Shown here piece by piece: positions 1 to 6,336 of a stretch of 9,332 bases of DNA; positions within the stretch are counted from its first letter, which is position 1, and every line of letters begins with the position of its first letter. The notes under the pieces are model-generated. The model was not told where the DNA came from, did no database searches, and saw only the letters and a list, made by a program, of their open reading frames with translations. This DNA comes from Desulfobacterales bacterium. Its GTDB lineage: Bacteria; Desulfobacterota; Desulfobacteria; Desulfobacterales; 4be13. Location of the stretch: NCBI GenBank assembly GCA_029934695.1, contig JAOZLU010000247.1, forward strand, positions 1 through 9,332. Reading direction: 5' to 3'. The position numbers and the translations under genes were made by a program.

Positions 1-115
1 TTTGTGATTTGTGATTTGTGATTTGTGATTTGTTATTTATTTGTTTTTTGTGATTTGTGATTTGTGATTTGTTATTTATTTGTGATTTGTGATTTGTGAT
101 TTGTTTTTTTGTCAT
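1..115. repeat. Heptamer tandem repeat, TTTGTGA units
   Basis: The plus strand starts with four head-to-tail TTTGTGA units, then a variant stretch of TTTGTTA, TTTATTTG and T-runs, and the same pattern recurs twice up to about position 115. Read on the minus strand the unit is AAATCAC. The array begins at or before the window edge. It runs into the 3' end of the histidine kinase gene, whose stop codon (72-74) lies inside the array. The unit length is seven, so any gain or loss of a unit changes the reading frame. Confidence 0.9.
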
Positions 116-1160
116 AAGGCACCTCAATGACTGCCCGGACACCGCGGGGCTGATTTTCTTCAAGGATGAGACGGCCCTGAGGCCCGTACAGTCCTTCAAG
201 TCGTTCTCTGATGTTCGTCAGACCAATGCCTCCCCGGCCTGTCTTATCCTGAAAGCCCATGCCCGTATCTTCCACCACAAGCCTCATGCAACCGTTTTCA
301 GCGGAACAGGAGATTCGAATGACACCTCCTTCCACTGCCGGTTCAATGCCGTGGACAATGGCGTTTTCAATCAGAGGCTGGAGCAGCATGGGCGGAAAAG
401 GAATATTTGCCAGTTCATCAGGAACCCGGATGACAAAGTCAAGCCTGGATCCCAGGCGCACCTTGAATATGTTCAGATAAGCCCGGACCGTGTTCAGTTC
501 CTGACCCAGCGTGACGGATTCCTCTCTTGTTCGGGTCAGGGAGGCTCTGAGATAATCTGTCAGACTTTCCAGCATTGATCCTGCACGGTCCGGATCAGTA
601 TGGATAAGACTCAGAACAGAGGAAAGGCTGTTAAAAAGGAAATGCGGTTCGATCTGCGCCTGAAGCAGCCTGAGACGGATTTCCAGCAACCTTTTCTTAT
701 CGGACAGAATTTTGTTCTCTTTTTCCCTGACAATTGCCTGAGATTCTGTGATGCGGGACTGGGACACGAAAAAATTGGTGATGACAATACCGAACAGGCA
801 TCCGAATATAATCGGCGAAAGGAGCAGATCATACCGGAGAAAAAAAACATCATTTCCGAGGATCACAGCAGCGGAGATGCTTCCGACAACAGATCCCGTG
901 ACTATGGCCGCCGTGATGACTGTCAGCAGATATTTCCGGGCCGCACCAAGGCGGATGGCGATGTTGACGCTTATGCAGATGGAGATTCCGATGCACTGGG
1001 AAAAAATGAGACTCTCCTCAAACCTGAGTATCATCCCGCTGCTTAACAAAAGGGCAATTATTGTGTTAAAAAAGAGCGTCAGTATGAAATAACGCAGCAT
1101 TGTCCTGGGAACACTGAAATTGGTGATAAGACGTTCATTCATCCCCTCTTCACCCCTCAT
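72..1160 (-). CDS. LytS-type membrane sensor histidine kinase
   Basis: This is a sensor kinase of the His_kinase (PF06580) plus HATPase_c type. Such kinases autophosphorylate on histidine and pass the phosphate to a LytTR-type response regulator. Four hydrophobic segments (about residues 22-43, 51-69, 78-100 and 112-134) form a membrane domain with no large external sensor, followed by a short helical linker (about 138-165). The H-box is QAQIEPHFLFNSL with His173. The ATP domain has an N-box LIENAIVHG (Asn266), DTGMGF (298-303) and GIGLTNIRERL (311-321). The start at 1160 has AAGGAG five bases upstream. Met7 (1140-1142) is an alternative, because residues 1-6 lie in GGGTGAA-like repeat sequence. 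The last dozen residues are encoded by the AAATCAC repeat and are probably not conserved. The gene lies 59 bp downstream of the FAD oxidoreductase. Any partner regulator would lie beyond the window. The class is secure; the signal is unknown. Confidence 0.93.
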   Translation of the reverse strand: MRGEEGMNERLITNFSVPRTMLRYFILTLFFNTIIALLLSSGMILRFEESLIFSQCIGISICISVNIAIRLGAARKYLLTVITAAIVTGSVVGSISAAVILGNDVFFLRYDLLLSPIIFGCLFGIVITNFFVSQSRITESQAIVREKENKILSDKKRLLEIRLRLLQAQIEPHFLFNSLSSVLSLIHTDPDRAGSMLESLTDYLRASLTRTREESVTLGQELNTVRAYLNIFKVRLGSRLDFVIRVPDELANIPFPPMLLQPLIENAIVHGIEPAVEGGVIRISCSAENGCMRLVVEDTGMGFQDKTGRGGIGLTNIRERLEGLYGPQGRLILEENQPRGVRAVIEVPYDKKTNHKSQITNK

Positions 1161-1173
1161 CTCTCCTCCTTCA

Positions 1174-1226
1174 TTCTCCTTAATCCTTAACCCTTTTAAC
1201 CCTTAACCCTTTTCACCCTTCACCCC
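1174..1226. repeat. Heptamer repeat, GGGTTAA/GGGTGAA
   Basis: On the minus strand the gap between the oxidoreductase stop and the kinase start reads as consecutive GGGTGAA, GGGTGAAAA, GGGTTAA, GGGTTAAAA, GGGTTAA and GGATTAA units, and then the kinase ribosome-binding site. The oxidoreductase TGA stop is part of the first unit. A further GGGTGAA sits inside the first codons of the kinase gene. The units resemble telomere-like repeats, but this is an internal array between two genes of the same strand. Confidence 0.85.
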
Positions 1227-2851
1227 CAATCCTCCATCATGTTTTGAAAGGTTCTCTCACCGCTCCTCAGCACGCCGCTGTAACCGCCTCCTGGATTACC
1301 CCACGCGCCTGCGAGATAAAGTCCTTTGACCGGTGTCCGATTTTCGATTCGATTCATGAAGGCATTCTCCATGGATTGTTCAAACCCGTAAATGGCACCT
1401 TCTGTATTGCGGGTGAAACGCCAGTTCGTCAGAGGCGTTGCCGAAACTTTGACCTCAATCATTGAGGAGAGACCTGGTATGACCTTCTCTTCTGCCCGAC
1501 GGATGAGGATTTCCGTCCATTCTGCTTTTTTCTTATTATAGGCATCCTTGCGTCCTGCATGGTAATCCGCCTCAAACTTTTGCCAGGGTTCGTAACCGGC
1601 CATACACATAACCGTCACCGTGGAAGTTCCGGGTGCGGAATAGCCTTTGAAAATATTATCATAAATGGAAACGCCAAAAGAATTTTTGTCAATCTCGCCC
1701 CTGAGACAGGAGAGATAATCGGCTTCAGACCCGTTTCCCGATGCTATATGGATGCCGAAGCCTTTTATCTTTCCCCTGATTTCCCGGTTCAGTCCGAGCC
1801 AGACGATAAAAGTGGAAATACTGGATCGGTATGTGTTCAGTTTTTTCAGATAGTCCGGGGGCACAGCCTCCCGCGGCAGCATCTCCCTGAATGTGGTAAT
1901 CCCGCTGGCATTGCTCATCACAGCCCGGGCAGGCAGAAATTTTCCGCCTGACACAGTCACGCCTTTCACGAGTCCTTGTTCAGAGCGAATTTTCTCTGCA
2001 AGAGTGTCATAAAGGATATCTCCCCCGGAATTTTCGATCACCCGGGCCAATGCCTCGCTCAGATTCTGGGAGCGGTCCCTGATGCTGTATGAGCCGTTTC
2101 TGAGATATGCTCCGGTGGCAACAGCATAATAAAACCCTGAGAGTTTGGATGGCGGCAGTCCGTAATAGCTCCAGAGAGATCCCAGAATATCTTTCAACTG
2201 CGGATCTCTGACATAGTCACTCATCAGCTCTTCCAGGGTTTTGTTTCTCACATTCCACATCTTCCGGTACTGAATCGGGAAGATAAGTTTGAAAAATTTT
2301 CCTTTTTTCCGGTGAAGTTTGTCAGCTTCCTCGGCAATGCCGAGCATTTCATAAACAAATTTTCGGATGCCCTCCTTTTCAGCGGGAAAATGATTCGCCA
2401 AAATACGGATATACGCGTCAGGGTCTTTCTGAGGCACGGAAATATCCAGACCGGGTGCTATCATGCGATAGACTTCAGGGAGTTCCACCAGTTCCAGCTC
2501 TTCCAGAACTCCCAGATTTTCCAGAATACGGGCCGAGGCATTGTTGTTTATTGATGTTCCGTGGAGGGACACATCAAAGGTGAATTTTCCGCCGGCCCGG
2601 TCAAAGGATGTGGCATACCCTCCCGGAATGCTGTGCTGTTCAACCACTGTCACCGGAATCCCCTGTTTCGCCAGATAGGCCCCGCAGCATAAGCCGCCCA
2701 GGCCGGCTCCGATGATTACAGTGGGATAGTCGCTTTTGGGTCCCATTTTGGCGGCATGTGCAGAAATTTTTTCCCAGTCCAGCGCAAAGGAGGCCGCGGC
2801 CATGCCTGAGATTGTCAGAAATGAACGTCTGGTGATCTTTTTGTCAAACAT
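1220..2851 (-). CDS. Tat-exported FAD oxidoreductase, phytoene desaturase-like
   Basis: The 543-residue protein belongs to the FAD-dependent phytoene desaturase / carotenoid isomerase / all-trans-retinol 13,14-reductase superfamily (COG1233 type). Residues 1-35 form a twin-arginine signal: ITRRSFLT with Arg8-Arg9, a hydrophobic stretch (about 11-24) and an Ala-rich end. The Rossmann dinucleotide fold follows directly (VIIGAGLGGLCCGAYLA, about 45-61), then VVEQ (69-72), whose Glu is expected to hold the FAD ribose, and GGYATSF (77-83), typical of the family. The C-terminal FAD motif is GLYLAGAWGNPGGGYSG (about 510-526). Length and both FAD ends are complete. AAGGAG lies six bases before the ATG. 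Tat export predicts folding with FAD in the cytoplasm and work in the periplasm, which is unusual for carotenoid enzymes. No carotenoid genes are nearby, so the substrate is unknown. The histidine kinase follows after 59 bp. Confidence 0.93.
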   Translation of the reverse strand: MFDKKITRRSFLTISGMAAASFALDWEKISAHAAKMGPKSDYPTVIIGAGLGGLCCGAYLAKQGIPVTVVEQHSIPGGYATSFDRAGGKFTFDVSLHGTSINNNASARILENLGVLEELELVELPEVYRMIAPGLDISVPQKDPDAYIRILANHFPAEKEGIRKFVYEMLGIAEEADKLHRKKGKFFKLIFPIQYRKMWNVRNKTLEELMSDYVRDPQLKDILGSLWSYYGLPPSKLSGFYYAVATGAYLRNGSYSIRDRSQNLSEALARVIENSGGDILYDTLAEKIRSEQGLVKGVTVSGGKFLPARAVMSNASGITTFREMLPREAVPPDYLKKLNTYRSSISTFIVWLGLNREIRGKIKGFGIHIASGNGSEADYLSCLRGEIDKNSFGVSIYDNIFKGYSAPGTSTVTVMCMAGYEPWQKFEADYHAGRKDAYNKKKAEWTEILIRRAEEKVIPGLSSMIEVKVSATPLTNWRFTRNTEGAIYGFEQSMENAFMNRIENRTPVKGLYLAGAWGNPGGGYSGVLRSGERTFQNMMEDWG

Positions 2852-2878
2852 TTTTTCTCCTTACTGTAGGGTTGCAAT

Positions 2879-2951
2879 CTTAATCTTGATCTTGATCTTG
2901 CTCGTGTCCATTCGACTAAGATTAAGTTCAAGTTCAAGCTACGTTCAAGTT
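2879..2951. repeat. Hexamer repeats with inverted symmetry
   Basis: The gap upstream of the FAD oxidoreductase gene contains about three CTTGAT-type hexamers (around 2879-2900) and, after a spacer of about 20 bp, four or more TTCAAG hexamers in two blocks (around 2925-2951). The blocks are partly complementary: CTTAATCTT at 2879-2887 is the exact reverse complement of AAGATTAAG at 2918-2926. The minus-strand transcript could therefore fold into a stem just upstream of the oxidoreductase ribosome-binding site. I see no clear -35/-10 pair in this gap. Confidence 0.8.
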
Positions 2952-2962
2952 CAAGTTTACAC

Positions 2963-3592
2963 TTATTGTTTTTGAAATTCATGACGAACATATCGTTCAT
3001 TCATTGTGGCAGTTCCTTTTTTATCGTAAGAACCGTCATAAGGATAATCTGAATAGACATCAATTTCCGGCACTGATACATGAAAATAATTGACATCAAT
3101 TCTTCCGCCCGCATCAAACCAGATTTTGACATAAAGATCGGGATTGTCCTTACTGCCCCATGGCACATCATTCGGGCTGGCATAAAAATATCCCCATACA
3201 ACCCTGTCTCCGCGGGCGGTCATGCTGTCCCCGCCTTTGTAAAATACCCCGTCAATCGGACCTTCATCGGTCTGAATCACACCTCTCATCCACAAATTTT
3301 CGGTGGCTTTGTAGCCTCCATTGATCTTTTCAGGCCGCTCCACAGTCTCTCCGTCAACAATTTTAAACCCGACAAGATCATAAGGGCCGTTCATATCTCC
3401 GGTTGATGCGGTCTGAGAGAAATAATCTCCTGATGCTGTATTTCCTGCGACCTGAAAATTAAATATCTTATTCATAACTGTACCGAGAATAAAGACACCG
3501 AATCCGTTTCCTTCCATATCAGGCAAATCCATATATTTTGCCATTCCTGTTCTGCCGCTTTCCACCACACACATAATCCGGCTCCCAGCCAA
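2963..3592 (-). pseudogene. C-terminal part of frameshifted envelope protein
   Basis: This open frame overlaps the end of the barrel-like upstream frame (3519-3959) and is offset from it by one base. It opens at a TTG (3592) with no ribosome-binding site, so it is more likely a continuation than an independent gene. I do not recognise the family. From about residue 20 the sequence looks like a normal soluble or secreted domain rich in Gly, Asp, Tyr and Phe. It includes DLVGFKIVDGETVERPEKIN, GVIQTDEGPIDGVFYKGG, and a strongly protein-like stretch VVWGYFYASPNDVPWG followed by YVKIWFDAGGRIDVNYFHVS. One extra CA unit in the CACACACA run at 3566-3573 would join the two frames and give a protein of about 332 residues. 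Alternatively, two unrelated gene remnants were fused here. The stop lies 111 bp before the FAD oxidoreductase start. Confidence 0.6.
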
Positions 3593-3959
3593 GATTGGTG
3601 GTTAATCCCACCGGATTGTCCGAGTTTTCGCCATATCCGAAATAACCGACAGTGCCTATGGACATATTAAACCAGGTCCATAACCTTTGTTCCAGAATAA
3701 TCCCGAGAGAAGTGAAGTCATCACCGTCCTTCAGGTTAAACCATGTGGCTTCCAGACCATACCTGCGATTCTCGGTGACATCAAGCAGCAGACGGGCCCC
3801 TGCATGAAAAACAGCGCCATCATATTCTGAATCTGATGAATCCGAATATCCGTAGCCGGCGTGGGGACGAAACAGAACACCGCCTCCTGCTTCCGCGTAA
3901 GTTGTGAGCCCGGAGAGCAGGACCAGGATTGCAAAAATTTTTGTGCAGTCAGTAATCAT
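3519..3959 (-). pseudogene. N-terminal part of outer-membrane beta-barrel-like protein
   Basis: The frame begins with a Sec signal peptide (residues 1 to about 24, ending TYAEA before GGGVLF). A sequence with the alternating pattern of outer-membrane beta strands follows: HAGYGYSDSSDSEYDGAVFH, GARLLLDV, RRYGLEATWFNL, SLGIILEQRLWTWFNMSIG and VGYFGYGENSDNP. It resembles small eight-stranded barrels, but I cannot name the family. After GLTTNLGWEPDYV (about residue 130) the frame turns into a tail of about 16 unrelated residues and stops. The neighbouring frame (2963-3592) stays open well past this point, so the gene is probably interrupted. The ATG at 3957-3959 has only a weak, distant GAAG upstream, so the start is less certain than for its neighbours. 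The frameshift could be a real mutation, phase variation or a sequencing error. Confidence 0.6.
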
Positions 3960-4295
3960 AATTTGTCATTTCATTTCTTCAGAGTTGTTTTTTTGAAGTT
4001 TTCACTCCCGGGCAAATATGACATCGGATTTCAGGATTTAACGGATAAAAAAATCCTGATTATAACGAATTCAGGGAGGCTCCCGCACCTGCCCTCAGAC
4101 ATATCCGGCCGAACGTGCAGGTTCAAGCTTTGTGCCCCGGGTTCAAGCTTTGCGGCCTTTGTGCCCCCTTTGTGTCCTCTGTGATTAAAAAGGTGCGACG
4201 CAGGGCTGATTTCAGGCCTCCCCTAAAAGCGTTATAATCAGAAAAATCCGTTTCATCCTCTGATCCGTTGTCATATCTCTCTCAGGGCCAATGGC
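3960..4295. other. Intergenic region with repeats, no gene
   Basis: These 336 bases lie between the barrel-like gene and the end of the flavoprotein gene. Neither strand holds a convincing coding region. They hold the paired inverted arms at 4025-4080 and 4216-4267 and, between these, a block of short direct repeats. GGTTCAAGCTTTG occurs at 4120-4132 and 4140-4152, followed by CTTTGTG-like units to about 4183. No clear promoter or T-tailed terminator was found. Confidence 0.75.
4025..4267. repeat. Possible MITE-like element with imperfect inverted arms
   Basis: The left arm (4025-4080) and the reverse complement of the right arm (4216-4267) share CGGAT, AGGAT and AACGGAT, then the exact 12-mer CTGATTATAACG (4056-4067, complement at 4230-4241), then AGGGAGGC/AGGGGAGGC, in the same order and with a few short gaps. 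The arms enclose about 135 bp with no coding capacity and with internal GGTTCAAGCTTTG and CTTTGTG repeats. This layout fits a miniature inverted-repeat element or a long structured RNA. I could not see a target-site duplication. Confidence 0.5.
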
Positions 4296-5672
4296 TTATT
4301 CTTTCTCAAGAACCTTCTGATGCGGTTCAATCATTTTCTGCTTCATCATCTTGCCGTACATCTCTTTTCTGAACGCCGGAATCATGGTCAGGAGCATCAT
4401 TGCCGCGTTGGTGATCCTTGTTTTGAAATTCTTGTGCGGAAAATCATACATCCCGTGTTTTTTGTAGAACCTGTGATCCGCCTGGAAAACAAAGCGGAGC
4501 TTTCCCCATATCTCATCTCTGAAGATTTTCATTCCGCCGACACCGAGAAATGTGCGGGGCCTGACATAATTCTTCCCGGAAAACCGGACAAGACGTTCTG
4601 CAAAGCCTTGCAGCAACGCATCCGTCTCAGCCGAATCCCCGCTCTCATCAGTGACAAAACCGGCTGAATTCGCCTGCTGCAGCTCCGTATAAGCTTCAAG
4701 AACCTCTCTGAGACCGGGTATCTGGCCGAGAGGACCGGAAATGATGAATCCCATCTGTTTTCCGGCATAAGACGGCACATGATTGTTGAAAAAGCTTCTG
4801 TCAAAAAACTGTTTCCATTCCCAGGAAAGATACCTGTCCCTGATCGTTCCCGCAAAGACAAGTATGTCCGCTGTTTTCAGCTTTGTGTTGTAAAACTCGG
4901 AAAACTTGTCATGATACGCACATTCATTATCATATCCGCAGTGAATGCATCCGAGGCATCCTCCCTTTATATTTTTCTCACCAAGACAAATCACTTCCGC
5001 AGGTTCGGAAAAAGATTCGCTGAATCTCCTGATCATCCTGCCCAGGTTTGTCTGACTGTCACCGGAATCCGTGACAATGACTATTTTTTTGGAACCCGGG
5101 GCGACTTTGTTCTCAGCATCACCGGGAATATAGTCGAAATCCCGATAAATCAGGGGGACGTGGCTTTTTGAGGTGGGAACGCTGTTTTCAATCGCTTCAA
5201 AAAAATCTTCGGCAAACAGAGACAGGCGTTTTCTTTCCTGTTCCTTCAGCAGATCATGCATCTCAGCGGAAAATGAGCCTGCATATTTCATATTCAGATC
5301 ATCACACACTGCATTCATATAATTGTGGGCAGTATGATCAAAATAATGGATTGACGTTGTCAGAACTGCCGCATATTTGTTTTTAAAGGCATCTTTCGCA
5401 CCTTTTTCCGATATAAGCTCGATAAATCTCTTATACTGGGAAGGCACAAGCATCACATAAACCGGAAAAGCCCACAAAATCCCGTCTGACGACCGGACTT
5501 CCTCAGCAATTTCCTGAAAAGCCGTCTCATCCTTTTCAATCTTTTTGATTCGCTGTGAGATGTCAAAGATTTTCAGTTCATGCCGGGGAAATTTTTTCCT
5601 GATAAAATGAACTGACTGCATTGTCACGCTCATCTGACCCTTGGGGCTTCCGTTCAGAACAATAATTTTCAT
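4296..5672 (-). CDS. Tandem flavodoxin-fold protein with Isf-like cysteine motif
   Basis: The 458-residue protein has two FMN-reductase/flavodoxin-fold domains (NADPH-dependent FMN reductase superfamily). Domain 1 (about 1-165) starts MKIIVLNGSPKG, the usual FMN phosphate loop, and has WAFPVYVMLVPSQYKRFIE (67-85). Domain 2 (about 195-365) starts KKIVIVTDSGDSQTN and carries Cys239, Cys242, Cys245 and Cys251. That is CX2CX2CX5C, within the compact CX2CX2CX4-7C pattern of archaeal and anaerobe iron-sulfur flavoproteins that bind a 4Fe-4S cluster. It sits about 45 residues into the domain, as in Isf. Domain 1 lacks the motif. A basic, Met- and Phe-rich tail (about 370-458) follows with no recognised domain. 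No signal peptide is present, so it should be cytoplasmic. A role in electron transfer or quinone/FMN reduction is inferred; the substrate is unknown. AAAGGAA lies about eight bases before the ATG. Confidence 0.88.
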   Translation of the reverse strand: MKIIVLNGSPKGQMSVTMQSVHFIRKKFPRHELKIFDISQRIKKIEKDETAFQEIAEEVRSSDGILWAFPVYVMLVPSQYKRFIELISEKGAKDAFKNKYAAVLTTSIHYFDHTAHNYMNAVCDDLNMKYAGSFSAEMHDLLKEQERKRLSLFAEDFFEAIENSVPTSKSHVPLIYRDFDYIPGDAENKVAPGSKKIVIVTDSGDSQTNLGRMIRRFSESFSEPAEVICLGEKNIKGGCLGCIHCGYDNECAYHDKFSEFYNTKLKTADILVFAGTIRDRYLSWEWKQFFDRSFFNNHVPSYAGKQMGFIISGPLGQIPGLREVLEAYTELQQANSAGFVTDESGDSAETDALLQGFAERLVRFSGKNYVRPRTFLGVGGMKIFRDEIWGKLRFVFQADHRFYKKHGMYDFPHKNFKTRITNAAMMLLTMIPAFRKEMYGKMMKQKMIEPHQKVLEKE

Positions 5673-5688
5673 GATACAATTCCTTTGT

Positions 5689-5759
5689 TTTGCAATTTGT
5701 TTTCAAACAATTTGAAAAATTGTTCTGCATGTTCATAAGTAAAACAAATTTGCAATTTG
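5689..5759. repeat. CAATTTG-rich repeat and hairpins
   Basis: The 90-bp gap between the flavoprotein and DUF2141 genes contains an exact direct repeat TTTGCAATTTG at 5689-5699 and 5749-5759. Between them lie small hairpins: TTGTTT-TC-AAACAA and CAATTT-GAA-AAATTG. The flavoprotein ribosome-binding site is immediately next to the lower copy. The region could influence termination after the DUF2141 gene or initiation of the flavoprotein gene. There is no GC-rich stem, so it is not a standard intrinsic terminator. Confidence 0.65.
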
Positions 5760-5762
5760 CTC

Positions 5763-6191
5763 TTAATATTCCATTTTGATTTTTATTGTCTTACTGTCGG
5801 TGAATTCAAATGAGGCATCTTTAAAAGCAGGTGTGCCAATGGCAGATGCATTGTTGGAAAACGCATAACCTTCTTTGGGAATTCCCAGGAAATTCTTGTC
5901 AAGTTTGCCGTTTGAATTGCTGTCATGGAAAACTCCTACTGCGAATGTGCCGTCAGGAACATCTTCAAAAGTGCAGGCAACCGTTCCGGCAGTCACTTTA
6001 ACATCTTTTCCTTTGTATTCCTTTCCTTTGTCAGGAAAGCCTTTCTCACCTGAGTACAAGCCGACTGAAATCAGTCCCTTTATTTCTTTGATATCCGAAA
6101 CTTCGACCGTGACTGTTCCGGCCTGAGCATAAACTGCTGAGACAAGGAATATGACAACAGCGACAATGAGTGACAAAACAACTTTTTTCAT
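5763..6191 (-). CDS. Secreted DUF2141 domain protein
   Basis: The 142-residue protein is a complete DUF2141 (PF09912) family member, a family of small exported proteins with no established biochemical role. Residues 1-24 form a Sec signal peptide (MKKVVLSLIV..., ending YAQA before GTVTVEV), so the product is expected in the periplasm or outside the cell. The mature part is a beta-rich single domain. It holds the family signatures GTFAVGVFHDSNSNGKLD (81-98) and FLGIPKEGYAFSNNA (101-115). Asp90, Asn92, Asn94 and Asp98 are spaced like an EF-hand calcium loop, so metal binding is possible but unproven. The start is well supported: AGGAGG lies six bases before the ATG. The upstream gap holds a terminator of the preceding gene and three small hairpins, so this gene probably has its own promoter, although I could not define -35/-10 boxes. 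Confidence 0.92.
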   Translation of the reverse strand: MKKVVLSLIVAVVIFLVSAVYAQAGTVTVEVSDIKEIKGLISVGLYSGEKGFPDKGKEYKGKDVKVTAGTVACTFEDVPDGTFAVGVFHDSNSNGKLDKNFLGIPKEGYAFSNNASAIGTPAFKDASFEFTDSKTIKIKMEY

Positions 6192-6228
6192 TTAACCCCT
6201 CCTGATCTTTTTCCTATATTTGACCTCT

Positions 6229-6272
6229 TTCCCCAGATTGGGAACGCATTTGTATGCAAAGCCCCTGCTTTG
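6229..6272 (-). promoter_or_regulatory. Three consecutive hairpins in DUF2141 leader
   Basis: On the minus strand the leader of the DUF2141 gene can form CAAAGC-AGGG-GCTTTG (6272-6257), GCAT-ACAA-ATGC (6257-6246) and TTCCC-AATCTG-GGGAA (6244-6229) in direct succession. They end about 37 bases before the start codon. I compared them with the GEMM (cyclic di-GMP) riboswitch, because of the GCAAAG-like bases, but the conserved core is absent. They may be a structured leader of unknown type or chance structure. Confidence 0.35.
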
Positions 6273-6290
6273 TGGGTATCGGGAAGCATG

Positions 6291-6330
6291 AAAAAGGGAA
6301 AAGGCTGACCATTGGCCCTTTTCCCTTAAA
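6291..6330 (-). terminator. Intrinsic terminator after the Trp/Asp repeat gene
   Basis: On the minus strand AAGGGAAAAGG (6327-6317) pairs perfectly with CCTTTTCCCTT (6304-6294), an 11-bp stem with a 12-base loop, and the strand then continues with three more T residues (6293-6291). It starts ten bases past the TAA stop (6337-6339) of the repeat-protein frame. This supports that frame being the real 3' end of the gene. The stem also has an A-run on its other side, so it could act in both directions. Confidence 0.8.
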
Positions 6331-6336
6331 AACGTA

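Noticed and set aside
96..1092. Several plus-strand open frames (96-578, 600-1046, 748-1092)
   Set aside because: They lie antisense to the histidine kinase, whose motifs are complete, and they have no protein-like features of their own.
3001..3406. Overlapping open frames on both strands inside the broken envelope gene
   Set aside because: They are alternative frames of a sequence whose main frame (2963-3592) is more protein-like, and no ribosome-binding sites support them.
3861..4184. Plus-strand frame of 107 residues
   Set aside because: It runs across the signal-peptide region of the barrel-like gene and into the repeat region; no start signal and no recognisable composition.
4529..4861. 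Minus-strand frame of 110 residues rich in Arg and Ser
   Set aside because: Alternative frame inside the flavoprotein gene, whose own frame has clear FMN and cysteine motifs.
6229..6300. Possible cyclic di-GMP (GEMM) riboswitch
   Set aside because: A GCAAAG-like element is present but the conserved core and tetraloop-receptor parts are missing.
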